Part shown: in pieces, positions 1 to 7,098 of the stretch
Numbering within the stretch: the first letter of the stretch is position 1
Layout: every line of letters starts with the position of its first letter
IMG/VR virus record: IMGVR_UViG_3300030333_005146
Coordinates: 1-21,441 of that record
Source: a virus
Reading direction: 5' to 3' (one strand)
DNA: 21,441 nucleotides
Notes under the pieces: generated by a model
Seen by the model: only the letters and a program-made list of their open reading frames with translations
What the model was told of the DNA's origin: nothing
Database searches by the model: none
Program-made: the position numbers and the translations under genes

Positions 1-1255
1 TAGAGGCAACTGATAGAGTGTTCTTATCGTTTACTGCTACTACTTTACTTCTATTCGTAGTTTCTAAATCATTAGTAAATTTGTCTAATCGTTTTTGTTC
101 TTTTAATCTAGAACCTTTAGAGTCATTCAAAGAGTTATTCTCTTCTAATAACTTATTATTAGCATCAGACAAAGTATTAACAGCAAACTGATTCTGTTGT
201 ATGTCATTCTGCACTGTAATAATCTTTTGCTGTATCTCAGCTATTTCTTCTAAACGTTTCTCAGCTTGATTAAGTTCATCTTGTAGCTTCTCAATACCAT
301 CATTTAACTCAACTATCTTTTCGTTATGATTACATACAGTCTGTTCTTTAAACTCAGAGTCTATATCTTGATGACATACAGGACACTCTTCGTTACTTTC
401 ATAAAAATCTAATTGAGTTTGTAAGTCTAGTATCTTTCCGTTCAGTTTAATTCTTAGTTCTTTTAGCTTTTCATATCTAGATTTAACGGTTTTATTATCA
501 TCTATAGCTTTACCTAGACTATCGAGATCATCGTTAGAAACACTTATTGTCCCTTGGAGAGCTTTGATCTCCGCGTTATTTTTAGTAACAATAGATAAGT
601 TATTAGCTATCCTTTCTTTATTGTCAGCTTCAAGCTGATTAAGGTGCTCTTGAGTTAAATTTATCTTCTCTTCTAATAGATGTAAGTTATGTTCTATATC
701 GCTAAGCTCTTTAGCATTAGCATTTACTTTATCTTTTAGTAGAGTTTTCATTACAGAAAATATCTGTAAGTCTAATAAGTCTTCTATAACTTCTCTTCTA
801 TTCATAGAGTTAAGCTGCATGAAAGGTATGAAAGAAGTAGAGCCTAATACTACTACTTGGCTGAAAGCCTTATGAGTTAGCTTCAATATATGCTTTTCTA
901 AATGCTCTTGATAATCTCTTGCATTAGCATCTTGGTTCATCATCTTACCATTCTGCCATATTTCAAATATATTAGGTTTAGAACCTCTTATTATTTTATA
1001 AGTATGTTTACCTTTCTTAAATACTAGTTCAACTCTCATATCTTTTTTATTGATAGAGTTAATTAATTGACCTTTAGATACTTTTCTAAAAGGTTTTCCA
1101 TACAATGCAAATGATAGAGCGTCTAAGAAAGTAGACTTACCAGCTCCATTATCACCTATTACTAACGTAGAAGGATTTCTATCTAACTCTATTTCAGTAT
1201 ATGCGTTTCCAGTAGATAAAAAATTCTTCCACTTAAGAGTTTTAAACTTAATCAA
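1..1255 (-). CDS. 46: gp46 recombination endonuclease subunit (SbcC/Rad50-like ATPase), N-terminal 418 residues
   Basis: This is the large subunit of the T4 gp46/gp47 nuclease, which resects DNA ends for recombination-dependent replication; it is the Rad50/SbcC counterpart. The gene runs off the left edge, so only the N-terminal part is present. Visible are an N-terminus like T4 gp46 (K-x-K-N-F-L-S-T-G), a Walker A motif at residues 34-42 (GDNGAGKST), a GKPF-R-x-V-x-KGQLINS stretch shared with T4 gp46, a QVVVLG-x-x-x-FIPFM stretch, long heptad-rich coiled coil, and a zinc-hook CPVC at residues 291-294. The start is taken as TTG at 1255-1253: it overlaps the gp47 stop, has GAGG 9 nt upstream, and the next in-frame ATG lies beyond the Walker A motif. 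The Walker B/signature half lies outside the window. Identity is firm; the start codon is inferred. Confidence 0.95.
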   Translation of the reverse strand, partial: MIKFKTLKWKNFLSTGNAYTEIELDRNPSTLVIGDNGAGKSTFLDALSFALYGKPFRKVSKGQLINSINKKDMRVELVFKKGKHTYKIIRGSKPNIFEIWQNGKMMNQDANARDYQEHLEKHILKLTHKAFSQVVVLGSTSFIPFMQLNSMNRREVIEDLLDLQIFSVMKTLLKDKVNANAKELSDIEHNLHLLEEKINLTQEHLNQLEADNKERIANNLSIVTKNNAEIKALQGTISVSNDDLDSLGKAIDDNKTVKSRYEKLKELRIKLNGKILDLQTQLDFYESNEECPVCHQDIDSEFKEQTVCNHNEKIVELNDGIEKLQDELNQAEKRLEEIAEIQQKIITVQNDIQQNQFAVNTLSDANNKLLEENNSLNDSKGSRLKEQKRLDKFTNDLETTNRSKVVAVNDKNTLSVAS

Positions 1256-2300
1256 TTGTTAATGCCTCAGAATATAAATCATTAATTACTTTAGATACTT
1301 CTTCTTTATTAGCTACTAGCTCCATACTTTCAATATACTTATTAAGTATGGTAAGAGTATCTTCTGCTTCATCTAGTATATCATCTTCATCTTCTAAATC
1401 TAAGTTAAGATGATCTTCTACTATTTGTAAATGTATAGGTTCTTTACGCTCAAGTCGTTCAATAAACATATCGAACCAATAAGGATTAGTTTTATTTTTT
1501 ACTATAACTTTTATAAAGGTATTTTTATATTGATCTAGATCTTGATCAATGATATCAGTAACTATAGCATCTTCGTCATTATACCATATCTTTTTAAACA
1601 TAGTATTAGGATTCTCTATAAATTCTAATTCCCTAGTATCAGTATCATAGATATGAAACCCTTTCGGGTCTTCTGCATCTGACCAAGTCATCTCATAAGG
1701 AGTACCAAGATAGTTAACGTTACCTTGAGTAGATCTAGTATGATAATGACCAGTACAAACAAGATCAAACTTCTGTAGCCAATCATCTTTCATTCCATGA
1801 TACATAGCTTGACCTTTATACATCTGATAGCCTTGAAGCTCTAGATGACCAAACAGTACTTGACATTTAGTTTCTTCTACTAACTTAAAGCACTCTTCTC
1901 TATTCTCATCACAGATCCATGGAAGCATTAATATACCATTCCATTCTGTAGGCTTTGAGTAAGCTGTTATATTTACAAACTCTTTAGTAAGTAAATCTAC
2001 TGAATTTATTTCTATAGTATTCTTAAAGTAAGCATCATGATTACCTACTAGTACGTGAAAGTTTATATGCCTATCATATAAAGGTTGAAAGAACATCTCT
2101 TTAGATCTATCAAGCGTTCTAAAGTTAATAAACTTTCTTCTATCAAACGTATCACCAAGATGGGCTACTGTAGTTATCTTATGTTCATCTAAGTAGGGAA
2201 AGAAAACTTCCTTATAGAACTTTTCTTGGAAGTCAGTCACACGTTGATTATCATTCCTGACACCAAAGTGGGTGTCAGTTATTAAAGCAATTTTACTCAT
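1248..2300 (-). CDS. 47: gp47 recombination endonuclease subunit (SbcD/Mre11-like)
   Basis: This is the metallophosphoesterase subunit of the gp46/gp47 complex, which processes double-strand ends and feeds single-stranded DNA to the UvsX/UvsY machinery. At 350 residues it is close to T4 gp47. All calcineurin-like phosphoesterase motifs are readable: D9-x-H11 (ITDTHFG), G49-D50-x-x-D53 (HLGDTFDRR), G86-N87-H88-D89, G151-H152, and G184-H185-x-H187. The metal site therefore looks complete and the enzyme should be active. Its start overlaps the end of gp55 by 8 nt and its stop overlaps the TTG start of gp46 by 8 nt, which points to translational coupling of the two subunits. Confidence 0.97.
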   Translation of the reverse strand: MSKIALITDTHFGVRNDNQRVTDFQEKFYKEVFFPYLDEHKITTVAHLGDTFDRRKFINFRTLDRSKEMFFQPLYDRHINFHVLVGNHDAYFKNTIEINSVDLLTKEFVNITAYSKPTEWNGILMLPWICDENREECFKLVEETKCQVLFGHLELQGYQMYKGQAMYHGMKDDWLQKFDLVCTGHYHTRSTQGNVNYLGTPYEMTWSDAEDPKGFHIYDTDTRELEFIENPNTMFKKIWYNDEDAIVTDIIDQDLDQYKNTFIKVIVKNKTNPYWFDMFIERLERKEPIHLQIVEDHLNLDLEDEDDILDEAEDTLTILNKYIESMELVANKEEVSKVINDLYSEALTID

Positions 2301-2844
2301 TCTCTATAAACTTGTCTAGACCTTTCTGTCTTTTCTTTTCTTCTCGTCTTTGTTTTCTCTTATCGATTTTTTCTTCGAAGTTTTGCACAAAAGATTTCAT
2401 ATAGTCTGTCTCAAGATTAACTTTAACTGCTCCTGTACCAGAAGCATTATCATGATGATCAGCCATCTCGTCCATGATCATATGATTCTCTAGTGTCTTA
2501 TGTTTGATATATAACTGTCGCTTTTCTCTATCTATTCTTCTAAGAAAAGCATAGTATATTATTTGAGTGAAATAAGCAAAAGGATTTTTACTCTTTTCAG
2601 GATCGAAATTATTAAGATAGTTTATACAATTTTCTATTCCATCACCTACCATCTCTTCTCTAAACATATAGTTAGCAAAGTTAGGTTTATAGGATAGTCT
2701 ATTAGCTATCTGTAATAAACATTCACCAACATATTCAGGAATAGGTGGTGGTGTCTTTTTCTTTTTTTCCGCTTCTAAGCGGGCGAATTTATAGTCCAAT
2801 AGGACTTGGTACAACTGTTTGTTGTCAACGTAGTGCTTACCCAT
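2293..2844 (-). CDS. 55: gp55 late-transcription sigma factor
   Basis: This is the sigma70-family factor that directs host RNA polymerase to T4-type late promoters (TATAAATA). The 183-residue size matches T4 gp55 (185). The central part (about residues 35-120) is the sigma region 2-like core; the stretch NPFAYFTQIIYYAFLRRIDREKR is typical of phage gp55 and corresponds to the -10-recognition helix region. A Lys/Arg/Glu-rich C-terminal helix follows and ends in a short hydrophobic-acidic tail (GLDKFIENE). That tail resembles the sliding-clamp-binding tails of T4 gp55 and gp33; this comparison is an inference. The start directly abuts the stop of the 132-residue gene, and the end overlaps gp47. 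The presence of TATAAATA boxes upstream of several head and tail genes in the same window supports the call. Confidence 0.93.
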   Translation of the reverse strand: MGKHYVDNKQLYQVLLDYKFARLEAEKKKKTPPPIPEYVGECLLQIANRLSYKPNFANYMFREEMVGDGIENCINYLNNFDPEKSKNPFAYFTQIIYYAFLRRIDREKRQLYIKHKTLENHMIMDEMADHHDNASGTGAVKVNLETDYMKSFVQNFEEKIDKRKQRREEKKRQKGLDKFIENE

Positions 2845-3243
2845 TTAGTGTATCTCATTATTTGCTATCGCCTGACGTTGTAGTAATGCTTCAAGCAAAT
2901 CTACATCTTCTTGTTTGACTTCTTCTAAACTTGACTTAATATTTTTTCTATTATCTCTAGCATTAAACCAATCTGTTATATATTGCATATATTGTTTCTC
3001 TAAGAAAACATCTAAGTCGTCATGCGTACTTAAAACGTGCTCTTTATATATTTCTGTTAATATAGGAGTAGAAGAAGAAAAAGGTGAATACATTCCTTTA
3101 ATATGATAATGCTGTTCTGCTGCGCTAATATGAGGCTTTACACCTATCTCAACTGCATTCTCAATAACAAGCGATACTTCATCTTCATGAGTAATTTGAC
3201 CTATTATTATCGTGTTGTTTATTAGCTTTATAAAGTTAAACAT
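2845..3243 (-). CDS. Conserved-looking 132-residue protein, possible Sm-like N-terminal domain
   Basis: No firm family assignment. The first 70 or so residues have an alternating strand pattern (FIKLINNTIIIGQI, then EVSLVIENAVEI, then PILTEIYKEHVLS). This resembles small Sm/LSm-like proteins of marine T4-like phages, where a 'K-L-x-N/S-G-x-x-I-G-x-V' first strand is followed by a Pro/Phe-rich loop and a strand leading into an acidic helix. The C-terminal 60 residues look helical and charged. The gene is packed without spacer between uvsW (stop abuts its ATG) and gp55, so it is probably co-translated with late-transcription and recombination proteins. A diverged gp33-type transcription co-activator is an alternative that I cannot support from motifs. 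Confidence 0.8.
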   Translation of the reverse strand: MFNFIKLINNTIIIGQITHEDEVSLVIENAVEIGVKPHISAAEQHYHIKGMYSPFSSSTPILTEIYKEHVLSTHDDLDVFLEKQYMQYITDWFNARDNRKNIKSSLEEVKQEDVDLLEALLQRQAIANNEIH

Positions 3244-4713
3244 TTATAATTTGACTTGATAAATTTTATAATTAAATTTCTCATTATTATAAAATTTAAT
3301 TCTTTCAGCAAAATGCTGAAGAGTATAGTTCTTTTTAGCTCCCCATGCTAGATCGTCAGCAATATCAAATAAAGTACATTCAGACTTAGTATCAGATGTT
3401 CTTAATCCTCTACCTATTGATTGTAATACTCTTATCTTAGACTTAGACGGAGAAGCAAATATAATATTATTTAGGTTCCTTATATTAATACCAGTAGAAA
3501 ACGTTCCGTAAGATGCAACTATAATCGCATCTTCTTCGCCTTCAACGATACTTCTAATATCTTCTCTTACTTGAGCGTTAACTTCACCAGAAACAAAGAA
3601 AAGCTTTCTATCATAGACCTGCTTATTGCTTTCTGATAATATATTATTATATAATACTTTGCCGTGCTTTTCAACTAATTGGTATAAAATAAGTGTATTT
3701 CCTTTTAGCGATAGGGCTAAGTTTTCTATAAATTTATTTCTAGGAGCGTATTGTACTATATGATCTATTTCTGTCCTATAGTCTGCTTTCTTTAACTGCT
3801 GACAATATTCTTGAGGATGAGCTAATTGTAAGCATTTTATTTTTAACTCTGCAAGAGTACCTTCTTTCATTAGTTCAGCAGAAGTAGTTACTTTCTTAAC
3901 TGCACCAAATAAGCCTTCTAATACTAACTTATGAGTTTGAGTATCATCTAGCGTTCCAGTAAAGCCAAATCTATATTCACAGTTTTCTAATTTAGTCATA
4001 ATAGAAGTTAATGACTTAGACTTAAAGTGATGAGCTTCGTCACCCATTACACATTTAAACTGATTAAACCAAGGCTTAGGCATTTTATATATCGACTGCC
4101 AAGTCGAGACAACTATAGCTTCTGGTATACTATTTCTCCAGCTCTTATCTTGAGTTCCATCTATAACTCTTACATTACCTTTATAACCATAAGACTCATA
4201 GTCAGACTTCATCTGATAAACTAGAGATGTAGTAGGTACAATAACTAATATCTTATTACCTTCTTCTATCATCTTCTTAGCTATCATATAAATGATTAGC
4301 GATTTACCTGAAGCGGTAGGTGATAAAAGTAAGGCTCTTTTAGATCTCATTGCATGAGCAAAAGCTTCTACTTGATAGTCTCTTGGTTCTAAATTAGAAG
4401 CTGCTTTACAATAATCGTATGCTTCTTTTAACGAATAAGAAGTATCATGTAAGTCATCATCAACATCAACTTCATATTCTCTATCGAATGCGAACTTTCT
4501 AATATAGGGAACCAGGCCACTATAGATTAATTGAGTAGCTGGATTGAATAAACGTATCTTACCATCCCAAAATTTATTCCTTACTTGAGGCATAAACTTT
4601 GCTCCTGGGACAGTAAACGTAAAGTAATCCTGAAGTTCATAAGCAACTCCAGGCTCACAAAATGCTTTTACATATACGTCGTTATACTTCTCTACGTATA
4701 TCTTCTCTGTCAT
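3244..4713 (-). CDS. uvsW: UvsW-type DNA/RNA helicase
   Basis: This is a superfamily 2 helicase that in T4 unwinds R-loops and branched recombination intermediates and helps switch from origin to recombination-dependent replication. At 489 residues it is near T4 UvsW (503). The N-terminal 100 residues match the UvsW substrate-binding domain (KFWDGKIRLFN around residues 47-57). Helicase motifs are complete: the Q-like LEPRDYQVEA (108-117), Walker A PTASGKS (132-138), the DEAH box (225-228), motif III-like FTGTLDD (251-257), motif V YGTFSTGINIRNL (402-414) and motif VI QSIGRGLR (431-438). The start overlaps the end of the cytidylyltransferase gene by 32 nt, and an AAGAAAG stretch upstream is a weak ribosome site. 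Confidence 0.97.
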   Translation of the reverse strand: MTEKIYVEKYNDVYVKAFCEPGVAYELQDYFTFTVPGAKFMPQVRNKFWDGKIRLFNPATQLIYSGLVPYIRKFAFDREYEVDVDDDLHDTSYSLKEAYDYCKAASNLEPRDYQVEAFAHAMRSKRALLLSPTASGKSLIIYMIAKKMIEEGNKILVIVPTTSLVYQMKSDYESYGYKGNVRVIDGTQDKSWRNSIPEAIVVSTWQSIYKMPKPWFNQFKCVMGDEAHHFKSKSLTSIMTKLENCEYRFGFTGTLDDTQTHKLVLEGLFGAVKKVTTSAELMKEGTLAELKIKCLQLAHPQEYCQQLKKADYRTEIDHIVQYAPRNKFIENLALSLKGNTLILYQLVEKHGKVLYNNILSESNKQVYDRKLFFVSGEVNAQVREDIRSIVEGEEDAIIVASYGTFSTGINIRNLNNIIFASPSKSKIRVLQSIGRGLRTSDTKSECTLFDIADDLAWGAKKNYTLQHFAERIKFYNNEKFNYKIYQVKL

Positions 4714-5110
4714 ATACTTTCTTTCTTAAGTTTGTTGTAGAAAAATTATGATCTCTACTATTAAAGTATAGCTTAATTCCTCGCTTCTGGCAAATACCTT
4801 TACCAGTAAACTCTTTATTTCTATACTCATCTCCTAAGATGCGAACATTGATAGGTAACATATTTAGAATATCTTCTAAATCTGATTCAGTAATATAAGG
4901 TATTATTTCATCTACATAATGTATAGCTTGTAGCTGAGTATATCTTTCTACTATAGTTTGTATTGGACTATTCTTTTCTTTTCTATCTAAAGATGGGTCT
5001 ACTTGTAAACCACATATAAGATAATCACATTGGCTTTTTGCTTCGCGAAGCATCGCGACATGACCTGCATGTAATAAATCAAATGCTGAACAAGTAAACC
5101 CTATAGTCAT
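4682..5110 (-). CDS. TagD-like nucleotidyltransferase (glycerol-3-phosphate cytidylyltransferase family)
   Basis: This small HxGH-type nucleotidyltransferase (142 residues, usual for TagD) transfers a CMP or similar nucleotide to a phosphorylated polyol or sugar. The signature H14-A-G-H17 is present, preceded by GFTCSAFDLLHAGH. The ERY-x-x-L motif (residues 55-60) and the region corresponding to RTEGISTT (here R119-D-H-N-F-S-T-T126) are also present. The conserved glycine of that last motif is Asn here and the isoleucine is Phe, so substrate choice may differ from TagD. The ATG overlaps the stop of the dehydrogenase-like gene (ATGA), which suggests the two act together. The acceptor cannot be deduced from sequence. 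Confidence 0.88.
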   Translation of the reverse strand: MTIGFTCSAFDLLHAGHVAMLREAKSQCDYLICGLQVDPSLDRKEKNSPIQTIVERYTQLQAIHYVDEIIPYITESDLEDILNMLPINVRILGDEYRNKEFTGKGICQKRGIKLYFNSRDHNFSTTNLRKKVYDREDIRREV

Positions 5111-5829
5111 CTTATTACTTTATTTAAGTCTAGTATTGTAGTAAACAATGGATCTTCATCTAAGTTCTTAAAGTGTGTTGTATCTTTTGGTAAGCATTTA
5201 CCTCCGAATCCAAATTGACCGTCAGGTCCTGGCACATCGAAATGAGTAGTTGGATCTAAGTTTCTTTGAAGTAAGCTTTTTACTTTCTTATAACTTACAT
5301 CATATTGCTTACATTTTTTATTTAGTATATTAGCATACATTACTTTCATACTTAAGAAAGCGTTTCTGCTTATCTTAAACATTGCAGCTTCTTCAGGAGA
5401 TACTAATGTAGCTTCAATATCATTCTCTTGAAGGAAGTATGCAAACTTACTAGCGTGATTATACCCTAGTACATGTTCTACTTGAGGTTGTTTAACATCT
5501 TGCTCCCAACCTACTTCTCTTAAGAACTCAGGGTACATAGTAGGATCATCAAACTCATTAACTTGGTCTGGTCCTATAGTTGATCTAATTATCTGCTCAC
5601 CTTTCCATTTGCCATACATCTTTATAAGAGTAGATATATCTAAAGCACCATTCTTTAGATCTGTTGGTAAACATAAAAATACGTAATCGAACTCTTCTTC
5701 TTCATCAACAATACTAGGATATTCTAGATAAGGGTCATGAATAAATATTTCGATATCGTCAAACGATTCTAAAAAGGCATAAGTCGCCTTGCCGACGAAC
5801 CCGTAGCCTACTACTAAAGCTTTTTTCAT
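5107..5829 (-). CDS. Short UDP-glucose/GDP-mannose dehydrogenase-like protein
   Basis: The protein resembles nucleotide-sugar 6-dehydrogenases, which oxidise UDP-glucose or GDP-mannose to the uronate with two NAD+. Visible are the Rossmann motif G8-Y-G-F-V-G13, the ribose-binding aspartate at the end of the second strand (D32), the YPEFLRE signature (99-105), the central motif with K152 and N156 (AAMFKISRNAFL), and the catalytic GFGG-K-C212-L-P-K215-D216. At 240 residues it is far shorter than the family (about 390-450): it stops just after the central helix that follows the catalytic cysteine and lacks the C-terminal nucleotide-sugar-binding domain. No frameshift is apparent, because the stop is locked into an ATGA overlap with the next gene. 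It may be a trimmed enzyme with another substrate, or a binding protein. Confidence 0.88.
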   Translation of the reverse strand: MKKALVVGYGFVGKATYAFLESFDDIEIFIHDPYLEYPSIVDEEEEFDYVFLCLPTDLKNGALDISTLIKMYGKWKGEQIIRSTIGPDQVNEFDDPTMYPEFLREVGWEQDVKQPQVEHVLGYNHASKFAYFLQENDIEATLVSPEEAAMFKISRNAFLSMKVMYANILNKKCKQYDVSYKKVKSLLQRNLDPTTHFDVPGPDGQFGFGGKCLPKDTTHFKNLDEDPLFTTILDLNKVIR

Positions 5830-6038
5830 AGGGGTTGTTTTTTTGAAAGGAACTCCTCTTCTCCTGCATACTCTGGTGCACCTTTAATAGCTTCTTGAAC
5901 GTACCAAAGAACAGAGTATAGTTTTTGCTTACAATAATAACCATTAAAGCCATCTATATTAGGATCATGCATAACACCTTCCCATTGATCTATCTGTTCT
6001 TTAATAGTTTTAACACCTGCTTTTTCTACATATGGCAT
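5826..6038 (-). CDS. 70-residue hypothetical protein
   Basis: I do not recognise this protein. It is predicted mostly helical, with no signal peptide or membrane segment, one cysteine (in NGYYCKQKLYSVLWYVQEA) and several aromatic residues in the middle, which suggests a compact helical fold. It starts one base after the uvsY stop and its own stop overlaps the start of the dehydrogenase-like gene (ATGA). It is therefore embedded in the recombination operon and probably translated by coupling to uvsY. No function is claimed. Confidence 0.75.
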   Translation of the reverse strand: MPYVEKAGVKTIKEQIDQWEGVMHDPNIDGFNGYYCKQKLYSVLWYVQEAIKGAPEYAGEEEFLSKKQPL

Positions 6039-6039
6039 A

Positions 6040-6474
6040 TTATATTCCTACTTTAAATTTCTCCCATTCAACAGCTGACTTGATATTAAAGCCTCTAGAG
6101 TTAAGAGATCTTATTGCCTGTTCAAGGAAGTCTACTTTTTCATTTTGATAAGATATTTTAAGAGTAAGCTCTATTATATCTTTATCAGCGTCTATATACT
6201 GAGGTATATCAGCTCTCAATATTTTAAGAGGGTTAGGTTCCCATCCTAGTTCATTCATATCATCATAGTCTAATGAACCAGCGAACCATTCATATTTGTA
6301 TTTTTTAAGAACTTTAAGGTCACTTTGAAGCTTACGTAACGTTAATCTTTCAGTACTAAATATCTTAAAATACTTAGCATGAAGCTGAGCTATCTTTAGG
6401 CTTTCTTCACCTAACTCAGTACGATCGATATCGCAATCTTTACTCCATAATTCGAATATATCTTCTAAGGTCAT
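6040..6474 (-). CDS. uvsY: UvsY recombination mediator
   Basis: UvsY loads the UvsX recombinase onto gp32-coated single-stranded DNA. The 144-residue length is close to T4 UvsY (137). The N-terminus (M-x-LEDIFELWSKDCDID-x-TEL) parallels T4's M-R-LEDLQEELKKDVFID-x-TKL. The middle has the Lys/Arg-rich helix with Y-x-W-F-A-G-S-L-D-Y-D-D-M corresponding to T4's YYSGRGDGDEF. The C-terminus carries the SRGF-x-IK-x-x-x-x-x-x-F-x-x-G pattern seen in T4. It is the first gene of a long compact operon. A sigma70-type promoter lies 34-62 nt upstream, and a GGGA sits 11 nt before the ATG. Confidence 0.92.
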   Translation of the reverse strand: MTLEDIFELWSKDCDIDRTELGEESLKIAQLHAKYFKIFSTERLTLRKLQSDLKVLKKYKYEWFAGSLDYDDMNELGWEPNPLKILRADIPQYIDADKDIIELTLKISYQNEKVDFLEQAIRSLNSRGFNIKSAVEWEKFKVGI

Positions 6475-6507
6475 ATTATATAGTATCCCTACCCAATCAC
6501 ATAGATT

Positions 6508-6536
6508 ATTATAATGCCTAACTAACGCTAGTGCAA
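6508..6536 (-). promoter_or_regulatory. Sigma70-type promoter for the uvsY-to-gp46 operon
   Basis: On the minus strand TTGCAC (6536-6531) and TATAAT (6513-6508) are separated by exactly 17 nt. This is near-consensus for host housekeeping sigma. The expected start near 6501 gives a leader of about 27 nt before the uvsY ATG. No TATAAATA late box and no obvious T4 MotA box is seen beside it, so early or middle expression by unmodified host polymerase is inferred. Confidence 0.75.
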
Positions 6537-6541
6537 CTGTT

Positions 6542-7090
6542 TTAGGTAATTACTTTTAGATCAAATCTCTCATATCTAAACGATGCAATACACTCAACAT
6601 AATTAACATCTCCACCTCTTAAATCAAACGCAAGTTCTGATATAGTTGATGGATATAAACCAATAAATTTAACTTCTAAATTCGGTTGAGCATTGCTATT
6701 GTGAATGAGGAGTGTACCATCACTCACTATTGAATCAGTCTTTTGAATAGTTTGTATTGGATTACGTCTAGGATCTTTATCAGCTACCTCTTTATATTGA
6801 GTAAAACTTTCTGGAAAACCTATAGCTTTAATCCAATCATACAGCTCTAAATAGGACTGCATTTGCTCATCAACTCTAAAACCAACCTGAAATTCAGTAT
6901 AGTCAATATGAGTACCTGGATTGGGTATCTTTACAAACGGTGTAGGTACATCTACGTTACCCATAGCTACCGCTGGTAGTAGTACTGACTGTACGAAAAA
7001 GTTAACATGAGGCATCTTATCAACAGTAAAGGTAAACTTTAACGGTGATAAAAAGTTTAAGTTATCAGGTTGCTGAGTTAATATAGCCAT
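6542..7090 (-). CDS. Tail-tube-fold structural protein (gp19/gp54-like)
   Basis: This 182-residue protein is likely a virion component with the tail-tube fold. Its layout parallels gp19 at 14042-14587 and the tube domain of T4 gp54. An N-terminal FTFTVDKMPHVNFFVQSVLLPA resembles 'M-I-K-A-S-Q-L-P-A'. An exposed loop and a strand pair follow (YTEFQVGFRVDEQMQSYLELYDWIKAIG, cf. FAPWNVTVINDEDFLIRNAMEEWMNAI in gp19). Near the end come LEVKFIGLYPSTISEL (cf. REYKFVGIFPTDLAEI) and a last strand CIASFRYERFDL (cf. FDITFQYDYW). It sits away from the other tail genes, beside uvsY. No good ribosome-binding site precedes the ATG. Tail-tube paralogue, tube initiator or baseplate adaptor are all possible; the fold comparison is by eye. 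Confidence 0.8.
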   Translation of the reverse strand: MAILTQQPDNLNFLSPLKFTFTVDKMPHVNFFVQSVLLPAVAMGNVDVPTPFVKIPNPGTHIDYTEFQVGFRVDEQMQSYLELYDWIKAIGFPESFTQYKEVADKDPRRNPIQTIQKTDSIVSDGTLLIHNSNAQPNLEVKFIGLYPSTISELAFDLRGGDVNYVECIASFRYERFDLKVIT

Positions 7091-7098
7091 GCATATAT

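Noticed and set aside
5107-5829. Frameshift or pseudogene as explanation of the short dehydrogenase
   Set aside because: The sequence after its stop is immediately the coupled, intact cytidylyltransferase, with no trace of a C-terminal dehydrogenase domain in any frame.
5759-5953. Minus-strand open frame overlapping the dehydrogenase-like and 70-residue genes
   Set aside because: It overlaps two better-supported coupled genes in another frame and has no ribosome site.
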